From Candidatus Solibacter sp. (GTDB lineage: Bacteria > Acidobacteriota > Terriglobia > Bryobacterales > Bryobacteraceae), in contig JADGNT010000002.1 of the NCBI GenBank assembly GCA_017883345.1, positions 1 to 20,526 on the forward strand: DNA of 20,526 nt, given 5' to 3'. Of this stretch, positions 16,001 to 20,526 are shown piece by piece (the first letter of the stretch is position 1; each line of letters starts with the position of its first letter). The notes under the pieces were generated by a model that saw only the letters and a program-made list of their open reading frames with translations, did not search any database and had not been told where the DNA came from. Position numbers and translations under genes: made by a program.

Positions 16001-16768
16001 GTTGCTGCCCGATTTCGTCGTGGCGCTGATGAAAGCGCCGATGGCGTGGCCCATGGATGCGTCGAACGGCGAAGTCTCGATGCGTACTTCGTCCACCGCC
16101 TCGGAAAGAGGCACGTAACCGGCGCGTCCGCCGTTGGTTCCGGTGACGGGGTTGCCGTCCAGCAGGAATTCGCTGAGCCCCGTGCCCAGACCGCCCGAAT
16201 TGTAATTCGCGGTGGAGGCATGATCGAGCGCGCGATTGTTATCGGGCTGAAGGCTGCCGGTGAAACTCATGCCGGCGGCCATGGCCTGCAACAGGAACGG
16301 GTTCATGTTGCCGTACGGCAAGTGGGTAATGTCCTGGCTATTGAGCACGCGGCCGGTCGCGGCAGTGGTCGTGTTTAGCAGCGGGGCATCGGCGTTCACC
16401 GTGACGGAAGTGGTGGAGTCGCCGACTTCCATCTTCAGGTCGAGCGCCAAACGGTCGCCGGTACTCAAGCTGATGCCGGAGCGCTTTAGTGTCTTGAAGC
16501 CGACCGTCTCCGCGGTGACCAGGTAATCACCCGGAATCAGAAAATTGACTTCCCAATAGCCCGTCGAATTCGAATTCACGGGGTTAGAGACGTTGGTCTC
16601 CACATTGGTCACGGTCACCTTGGCGCCCGGAATCACAGCGCCCTGCGGATCGACGACTTTGCCCGTGATGCTGCCGCGCGATTCCTGCGCCAGGCAAGCA
16701 CTTGCAGCAAAAAGTACGGTTGCGCCTGACAAAAGGAGGCGGCTCAGAGTGAAACGCAAACGCGCCAT
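13022..16768 (-). CDS. TonB-dependent receptor with N-terminal carboxypeptidase-regulatory-like domain (Oar/acidobacterial type)
   Basis: Predicted 1248 residues from ATG 16768, with AAGGAG six bases upstream. Residues 1-28 (MARLRFTLSRLLLSGATVLF...CLAQ) form a signal peptide. Residues about 30-115 are a carboxypeptidase-regulatory-like beta-sandwich ('GSITGKVVDPQGAVIPGAKV', 'STGYWEVNFLIPGDYLVTAE'), and residues about 125-260 are a plug-like region ('FLLDGNPVTG', 'EVRIETSPFDASMGHAIGAF'). The remainder is a large aromatic-rich, Asn/Tyr/Gly-rich beta-barrel ending in the outer-membrane-typical C-terminal Phe ('CNIHLRF'). No obvious TonB box was seen. Such receptors are abundant in Acidobacteriota and lack SusD partners. 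Beside GH2 and pectinases, uptake of oligosaccharides is inferred, not shown. It is downstream of GH2 on the same strand, but 341 bases separate them, so an independent promoter is likely. Confidence 0.9.
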   Translation of the reverse strand: MARLRFTLSRLLLSGATVLFAASACLAQESRGSITGKVVDPQGAVIPGAKVTVTNVETNVSNPVNSNSTGYWEVNFLIPGDYLVTAETVGFKTLKRSGISLSTGDRLALDLKMEVGDSTTSVTVNADAPLLNTTTAATGRVLNSQDITHLPYGNMNPFLLQAMAAGMSFTGSLQPDNNRALDHASTANYNSGGLGTGLSEFLLDGNPVTGTNGGRAGYVPLSEAVDEVRIETSPFDASMGHAIGAFISATTKSGSNDLHGSGYWQMQQFRWNATPHYTRLNWESTGKVGPEQASGKVSTPGFAVGGPVYIPKIYNGKNRFFFFISYSHLTSLAPSYSTPIYTVPTPAMLTGDFSALLKVPTNPTSYTVYDPRTATTVAGHVTRTPFPNNIVPASMQTNPVAKFWNQIFPMPNNPVGQVNPDGTNNFYDGSQGNNDWFPDFVNRFDYMINNRQRLNGKWYYNERFSDQYDWAHSTPLKGIMSNGLWRPTRGGSLDYLYTIGANNVLDLTFSITQYSEGSKLPIDFLYPPSKIGLPSYIDDKAGSQNVLPLINISGMAYYASSGHAAAPGLTQRGTTEQLAPKMTTIKGNHTFKYGVEIRRYQYASVTAGGNPSGNFAFNNTYVRQADNTASTATTNTGLGYASYLMGLPNSVSLTTNDTGFWSTPYQAVYFQDDFRLTSKLRLGFGVRFEHEGGNTERFNRGLEGQYDFSYAPPYASAVQGAYASLLSNPANANNAAVQTLAAAVPAGQFNLNGGVQYLGQKDGNFTQGTKRFLPNVSLVYQLTPKTVIRFGTGWYGDTYNIMNTRPGMNGYSQTTTTNLSNDNGLTFCCGVGAAANYGAKNIMQDPFPVLANGSRWVMPFGSSLGAGILAGQGATNTPRDYAPSVQQRYSLAVQRQIFGNDMVEASYSGGYASQPMTRNLSYLPAQYWNFFNTRSATVDTAMQATVANPFLAAVPAIQASNPVLANYLSTVGMFTGTTLQVQQLLRAYPNAGFGLNQANYFRSHTVDNEIRLVYHRRAWKGLQSDVQVAHMWGRQQWLPNQFDPQPSWQLNSNIRPNRIVWSTIFQLPFGKGKQWLNHGPLNHVMGGWQLSWVYTYQTGALISWGNQFYYGTVDQVAEALNQSQTHLQNINMWYSPAAVWTGNTAPPAGFVGFEGRSANQPNTYNARIFPQYVNSLRNDPVRNWDAKILRSFRLYERLSLETALDLLNVTNHTQFGSPNITVTAVQFGQLSSQSNSGRIIQCNIHLRF

Positions 16769-16774
16769 TCGAGA

Positions 16775-16796
16775 CTCCTTCCAAGTTCCTTCCAAG
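16775..16796 (-). promoter_or_regulatory. Duplicated Shine-Dalgarno-like sequence before the TonB receptor
   Basis: The 10-base unit CTTGGAAGGA (minus strand) occurs twice with an 11-base period (16787-16796 and 16776-16785). The copy nearer the gene completes AAGGAG (16775-16780), six bases from the ATG; the distal one gives AAGGAA. This fixes the start at 16768 and may be a tandem ribosome standby or simple duplication. Confidence 0.6.
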
Positions 16797-17109
16797 CGGT
16801 CTGTCGCGCCCACCCACTGTATGGCGGCTCGCACACTCAATGGAGCGTAAGGACGCAGTAGACCTTCGGCTCACAGACCAGAAGCGATTCAGCCACAGTA
16901 TGTCGAAATCTGCATCGGTTTGGGAAGAGGCTTTTGGATAATTGCATCTGTTTTACAACAGAGAACGCCGATGAGGGACTCGTAAGGCCAAACTCTAACG
17001 GCAGGGAAAAGGGTTACGTGGTACGCAAAGCAGCCCCGCCTGCTTCCCGAACGCCACGCTTTCAGGGTGCGCGTTATGCGATTCGAAACGGCGTCATGCC
17101 TTCATTGCA
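16797..17109. other. Intergenic region upstream of the TonB receptor
   Basis: With the duplicated Shine-Dalgarno this makes a 341-base gap between the GH2 stop and the receptor start. It is locally richer in A/T around 16930-16960 than its surroundings. No convincing protein, RNA or -35/-10 pair was recognised. CATACT (minus strand, about 16900) is a possible but unsupported -10. Confidence 0.4.
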
Positions 17110-19698
17110 TCATTTGCGATCCATGGGCACCCGCTCGACTGGCGACAGGGTTAACGGCATTTCCTTCGTCAGACCGTCCATCATCGGAACCGGTTTGGAG
17201 TCGAACGTGATCGTCGCGGGCTTCAAGCCTTCGCGCTTGGCCGTCAGAGTAATCGTCCCCGGCATCAGAGTGGAGCGCATGGCCACGCGGTTGATGCCGC
17301 ACTCGGTGTTCAGGTAGAGATTGTTGGTGGAGTTGGGCCTGCCGGAGTTATAGCCGCCGCGCCAGACAGCGGGACCAGTGGCCGAAACCGTCCTCCCCAC
17401 GGAATTCCAGGTGAAATCGACGCGGGCGTCGTCGGTCGGGCAACGCTCACCGTTGGCGTCGACCACTTCAAAGTCGATCAGCGCGACATCTTGGCCGTCG
17501 GCGCGGAAGCCCCCTGGAGCTGTGTGGAGGGTGAGCTTGATCGCCGCGGGAGCGCCGGCGGTCTTCAACTCATGCTGTGCCACGGCAACACCGCCTTTGT
17601 AGCCGACGGCCTTGATGGCGCCGGGCGTGAACGCGATGTTCGGGAAGGCATAGAGATATCCGTTCTCCGGCTGGGTGACCTTGCCTCGGGAAGCGCCGTT
17701 TACAAAGAATTCGACACTGTCCACATTGTTGGCGATGACATTCATCGTCTTGGTGGTGTTGGCCGGGTAGGTCCAATGCCCGATGATGTGGATGTCCGGC
17801 TTTTCGCTCTGCATCACGCGCTCGGCGAAGTAAGCCTCCTTGGGCAGGCGCACGGCGTCGACCTTGCCGCTGACGCGGCAGACCTCGCTGGAATCCTGCC
17901 GGCCGTCAGCATTGGAGTCGGTGAAATAGATCGAGGCGTAGGCCGCCCATTTGGACTTTTCCGGGTCGGTGTTGGAAATACGGCTGGACCAGAACAACCA
18001 ATATCGCTTGACCTGTGCCAGGGCAAGGGTCTCGGAATTGTGGTTCCAGGTGTCGTTCGGTCCCTTCTTAAATCCGAAATAGGGAGGTGAAAAGTCATCC
18101 CAGAACCGGCGGGCGCCTTCCTCGCGGAAGTCCTCGGTTTCGATGAGGGGAGCCTTGTCGCGGACCTGGGCGCTGTAGGGTCCGCCGAGCATGGTGCCGA
18201 ACCACTCCGTCACCGCCGTCGCACCCGGGTCCGTCAGCGAGCGGCATCCCATAATCCGGCCGCCGTGCGGGTCCAATTCCTTACGCAGGTCCACCATCTC
18301 CTGCATTTGGGCCGCGGTGACTCCCGTGTTGCCCGCCTCCCAGAAGAGCACGCTGGGGTTGTTGCGGAAGTACACGATGGTGTCGCGCATGACCTCCATG
18401 CGCTGCTCCCATTGGCGGCCTTGCGCATCCTCTTCCTTGTCGCCGCCGGGGGCGACCTGGACGATGCCGAACCGGTCGAACGCTTCGACGTCCGCCTTCT
18501 GCGGCGCCACGTGCATCCAGCGCATGTAGTTACCGTTGGAATCGCGAATCATCCGGGCGGTGAAATCGTGCATCCAGTCGGGATAGCCGGCGCCCACGCC
18601 GGCCCATTCGTTGCTGGTGCGCTGGGCGAATCCCTTGAAATAGACGAACTTGTCATTGATGTAAACGCCGCCCGAGCCGGCGCCGGCCTTGAATTCCGTC
18701 TTGCGAAAACCGGTCCTCACCTTGTTGACGTCGACCACTTTTCCATCGACGGTCAGGATGGTGTAAACGTCGTACAAATATGGGTCGTCGGGGCTCCAGA
18801 ATCGGGCATTGGCCAGCGGGCCTGCGGCCTTCAGAACGGTCTTCGCGCCGGACAACATATCGACGCCGTCGCTCGTGAAGGTGGCGCGGACCGTGCCGTC
18901 TTTATCCACCACCACGCCCGACAAGCTGACGTTCGCCCGAGGGACCCTCCGATCGGCCGTGGCATTGTGAACCTGCGATTCCACCGTGACGTCGCAGGTG
19001 CGGCCCGCGATGTTGTAGTTGCCGCAGTAAATGTATGTGCCGGTGGTCTTCAGGCCGTAATACAGCGGCAGGGTCTGGTAGATCTTGCCCGTGACGTGTA
19101 GCCACACACGGCGGTTGATCCCGCCGTGGACGGGGTTGAAATCGTTGGCGTTCCACCGGTACGGAGTGTCCGTGGCGCGCTCCTTGTAGGCTGTGCGGTT
19201 GTCCACTTGCACCGCCAGCACGTTGTCGCGGTCGCCGAACAGCACCGCGGACGTGATGTCCACGCCGTAACCCGATATGCCGTCTTCATACAGGCCGAAA
19301 GGCTTGCCGTTGAAATAGATGTCTCCGGCCTGGCGCATGCCCTCGAACTCGACGAACACTTTCGATCCCGCGGCCTCGGCCGGGAGCTTGAAGTGCTTCC
19401 GGTACCAGTTCAGGCCCTTGTACGTGCCCCGATCACCGCCGCTATGGTCGATGATCACGCGGAACGAGTCGACATCGTTGAACGAATGCGGCGTGCTGAC
19501 GGTCTCCCACAGGGAGTCGTCGAACGACACCTCCTGGGCGCCGGGCACGTCCTGGCGGATGAACTTCCAGCCCGAATTAAAACTGTAGGTGGCGCGCGGC
19601 GACGCCGGAGGCGTGAACGGTGGCTCAGCAGCCCAAGCCGGATTGCCGGGAACCAGAACGGTGAAAGCCAGCAGCGGTAGGAGAGCGTTCGACTTCAT
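17110..19698 (-). CDS. GH2 family glycoside hydrolase with noncanonical acid/base position
   Basis: Predicted 862 residues from ATG 19698; residues 1-24 (MKSNALLPLLAFTVLVPGNP...) form a signal peptide. Residues about 36-205 are the GH2 sugar-binding jelly roll ('SFNSGWKFIRQD', 'WYRKHFKLP', 'GMRQAGDIYFNGKPFG', 'HGGINRRVWLHV'). About 225-335 is the immunoglobulin-like domain ending 'VRTGFRKTEF', and about 345-620 the TIM barrel. Residues 640-862 are C-terminal beta domains ('NNVDSVEFFVNG' is typical DUF4982-like). At the acid/base motif, usually 'GNE', this protein has 'WEAGNTG' (453-459): the Glu is Thr458, with Glu454 nearby. The nucleophile region reads 'LIETEDF' (518-524), so Glu520 or Glu522 may serve. 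This could be a subfamily trait. Beta-galactosidase-like activity is plausible but unproven. It lies upstream of the TonB receptor. Confidence 0.85.
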   Translation of the reverse strand: MKSNALLPLLAFTVLVPGNPAWAAEPPFTPPASPRATYSFNSGWKFIRQDVPGAQEVSFDDSLWETVSTPHSFNDVDSFRVIIDHSGGDRGTYKGLNWYRKHFKLPAEAAGSKVFVEFEGMRQAGDIYFNGKPFGLYEDGISGYGVDITSAVLFGDRDNVLAVQVDNRTAYKERATDTPYRWNANDFNPVHGGINRRVWLHVTGKIYQTLPLYYGLKTTGTYIYCGNYNIAGRTCDVTVESQVHNATADRRVPRANVSLSGVVVDKDGTVRATFTSDGVDMLSGAKTVLKAAGPLANARFWSPDDPYLYDVYTILTVDGKVVDVNKVRTGFRKTEFKAGAGSGGVYINDKFVYFKGFAQRTSNEWAGVGAGYPDWMHDFTARMIRDSNGNYMRWMHVAPQKADVEAFDRFGIVQVAPGGDKEEDAQGRQWEQRMEVMRDTIVYFRNNPSVLFWEAGNTGVTAAQMQEMVDLRKELDPHGGRIMGCRSLTDPGATAVTEWFGTMLGGPYSAQVRDKAPLIETEDFREEGARRFWDDFSPPYFGFKKGPNDTWNHNSETLALAQVKRYWLFWSSRISNTDPEKSKWAAYASIYFTDSNADGRQDSSEVCRVSGKVDAVRLPKEAYFAERVMQSEKPDIHIIGHWTYPANTTKTMNVIANNVDSVEFFVNGASRGKVTQPENGYLYAFPNIAFTPGAIKAVGYKGGVAVAQHELKTAGAPAAIKLTLHTAPGGFRADGQDVALIDFEVVDANGERCPTDDARVDFTWNSVGRTVSATGPAVWRGGYNSGRPNSTNNLYLNTECGINRVAMRSTLMPGTITLTAKREGLKPATITFDSKPVPMMDGLTKEMPLTLSPVERVPMDRK

Positions 19699-19735
19699 GC
19701 GAGCCAGTTTAGCCCCTCCACGATCTGCCGCGCAA
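19696..19735 (-). promoter_or_regulatory. Sigma70-like promoter abutting the GH2 start (possible leaderless mRNA)
   Basis: On the minus strand TTGCGC (19730-19735), an 18-base spacer and TAAACT (19706-19711) form a -35/-10 pair. Transcription would begin about one base before the ATG (19698). A GGAGGGG run exists, but it lies upstream of the -10 and so would not be in the transcript. Confidence 0.45.
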
Positions 19736-19881
19736 GAGAATAAGACCAACAACTCGGAGAAGCCATCCCTCGTCTGTCGCTGAAACCGGCTGGTACAAGG
19801 ACGGCGTGGAATTGCCGTGGCTCGCGAAGGGTGAATGTGATACCCGTCAGTGTCTGCGATCTGTCTCATGGAGGATCAAGC

Positions 19882-20247
19882 ATGAATCGGTCGCGCAGAT
19901 CCCGCGCTTTCGGCAGGCTGGTTGCCGGGGTATTCCTACTCCACTGGGCCGCTGCAGCCCAGGAACAAAGGCCCTCTTACTATCCGGAAAAACCGAGGGA
20001 CGATAAGGCTGTGTACGTTGCTAAGGACAGCTTTCCCGTGGACGACGAGTTCAGCAATTCCTACGAGCATTGGAAGAAGATGGGCTCTCCCCAGAAGCCG
20101 ACTCCGGCTCAGTATTCCGAGCTGGAACAATCGGGCCAGTTGCAGACCGTGTCCGCGCCCGGACCGATCGCCCCCCAGGGCGGGAAAGCGAAGGTGAGTC
20201 TGTCCCTGCCGCTGCACGGTGTCTCGCCGATCCAACTGACCTGGTAG
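19882..20247 (+). CDS. Small secreted protein equivalent to the C-terminal end of GH39 beta-xylosidases
   Basis: Predicted 121 residues from ATG 19882, with GGAGGA (19870-19875) six bases upstream. An upstream ATG at 19831 in frame lacks such support. Residues 1-26 (MNRSRRSRAFGRLVAGVFLL...AAA) form a signal peptide. From about residue 45, 'DDEFSNSYEHWKKMGSPQKP' followed by 'TPAQYSELEQSGQLQ' and the ending 'LPLHGVSPIQLTW' strongly resemble the last ~70 residues of GH39 beta-xylosidases (typically 'HSN.Y..W..MGSPQ.PT..QY..LE.AGQL' and 'LP..GVSL..L.W'). The catalytic barrel is absent. The ORF is intact with its own signal and ribosome site, so it may be a functional stand-alone module or the in-frame product of an internal deletion. 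No catalytic function is expected. Confidence 0.7.
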   Translation: MNRSRRSRAFGRLVAGVFLLHWAAAAQEQRPSYYPEKPRDDKAVYVAKDSFPVDDEFSNSYEHWKKMGSPQKPTPAQYSELEQSGQLQTVSAPGPIAPQGGKAKVSLSLPLHGVSPIQLTW

Positions 20248-20369
20248 GATCGGTTTGAGACCGGCTTCATGAAGCTGTTCGCGGGCCGTGTTCCAACCCT
20301 CCGTGCCAATATAGCTGAGACACTTCTCGTATCCTTAATTACAGAGCAGGGCGGAAAGGAATAGCAACG

Positions 20370-20438
20370 ATGCCAGCAAAGATTGCGCTAATAACTAAAA
20401 AGGCCCGTTCATCCATAAATGATTACTGTGACACGTAG
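20370..20438 (+). CDS. Possible 22-residue small ORF with ribosome-binding site
   Basis: ATG 20370 is preceded by GGAAAGGA (20353-20360) nine bases upstream and reads MPAKIALITKKARSSINDYC plus two residues before TAG. There is no recognisable family. It overlaps the tail of a possible minus-strand gene, so at most one of the two is likely to be meaningful here. Confidence 0.15.
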   Translation: MPAKIALITKKARSSINDYCDT

Positions 20439-20444
20439 TGGGCC
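20397..20444 (-). terminator. Possible weak terminator at the end of the right-edge minus-strand frame
   Basis: On the minus strand GGCCC (20440-20444) can pair with GGGCC (20402-20406), followed at once by five T residues (20397-20401). The stem is short and the loop is 33 bases, so this is only suggestive. It is placed correctly for a gene ending at 20409. Confidence 0.2.
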
Positions 20445-20526
20445 ATCGGTGTCGCCTTTTCGAATCAGTCGCTTGCCCACATAGGTGCGTGGTCTTTCGG
20501 CACAACTGTACCCCAAACCGCGCCAT
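20409..20526 (-). CDS. Possible C-terminal end of an unidentified minus-strand gene (runs off right edge)
   Basis: The frame ending at TGA 20409-20411 is open to the window edge (39 codons) and reads 'AERPRTYVGKRLIRKGDTDG' then 'PLRVTVIIYG'. The composition looks protein-like, with alternating basic and hydrophobic residues in a beta-strand-like ending, but no family was recognised. Sequence to the right of the window is required to tell whether it is real. Confidence 0.3.
   Translation of the reverse strand, partial: WRGLGYSCAERPRTYVGKRLIRKGDTDGPLRVTVIIYG

Noticed and set aside
13679..16378. Two long plus-strand open frames opposite the TonB receptor
   Set aside because: Antisense shadows; Val/Gly/Arg-rich without domains, while the receptor frame is continuous and ends in the typical Phe.
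16934..17317. 127-codon plus-strand ORF between the receptor and GH2
   Set aside because: It runs into the GH2 coding end in antisense, lacks a Shine-Dalgarno and resembles no known protein.
1..20526. CRISPR arrays, tRNA or rRNA genes, phage or toxin-antitoxin modules
   Set aside because: No spaced direct-repeat arrays, tRNA-like cloverleafs, rRNA signatures or related protein families were seen on either strand.

Overview
The window looks like a chromosomal stretch from a GC-rich, plant-polymer-degrading member of the Acidobacteriota, most likely a Solibacter/Bryobacter-type lineage. The basis is: a very long TonB-dependent receptor that begins with a carboxypeptidase-regulatory-like domain and has no SusD partner beside it; Tat-exported 'RRTFL' enzymes; a run of secreted carbohydrate-active enzymes; and family-level resemblance of several proteins to acidobacterial homologues. 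Taxonomy is inferred, because no rRNA or marker gene is present.

Layout. (A) Positions 1-4318, minus strand, form one leftward operon: a GH28 polygalacturonase-type hydrolase (GTG start 4318), a sialate-O-acetylesterase-type SASA esterase coupled to it by an ATGA overlap, a secreted CBM9-like/PKD protein, and the first 92 codons of a GH35/DUF5597-type beta-galactosidase that runs off the left edge. (B) Positions 4319-4706 are a divergent regulatory region. (C) Positions 4707-10552, plus strand, hold a class C beta-lactamase-like serine hydrolase, a 1099-residue DUF4450-type (six-hairpin-like) protein coupled by a GTGA overlap, and a PL22-type oligogalacturonate lyase-like beta-propeller. Next come a Tat-exported phosphotriesterase-family metalloenzyme (10682-11677), an IS630-type transposase remnant on the opposite strand, and a COG3618-type amidohydrolase, probably a sugar lactonase (to 12970). 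(D) Positions 13022-19698, minus strand, hold a GH2 enzyme followed by the TonB-dependent receptor. (E) At the right edge are a small secreted protein resembling only the C-terminal end of GH39 beta-xylosidases and, possibly, the tail of another minus-strand gene.

How it fits together (inference). GH28, PL22, acetylesterase and GH35/GH2 together point to breakdown of an acetylated pectic polymer such as rhamnogalacturonan I. GH28 would cut the galacturonan-containing backbone, the SASA and serine hydrolases would remove acyl groups, GH2/GH35 would trim galactose side chains, the PL22-like protein would process unsaturated oligogalacturonides, and the receptor would import products. The phosphotriesterase-like and COG3618 enzymes may open sugar lactones. 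No transcriptional regulator, SusD or inner-membrane transporter is seen here.

The most interesting points are: start sites with a -10-like element only 6-9 bases upstream and no Shine-Dalgarno (probable leaderless mRNAs); the DUF4450-type protein with an uncharacterised C-terminal region coupled to an esterase-like gene; a GH2 whose usual acid/base glutamate is replaced; and the orphan GH39 C-terminal module with its own signal peptide.
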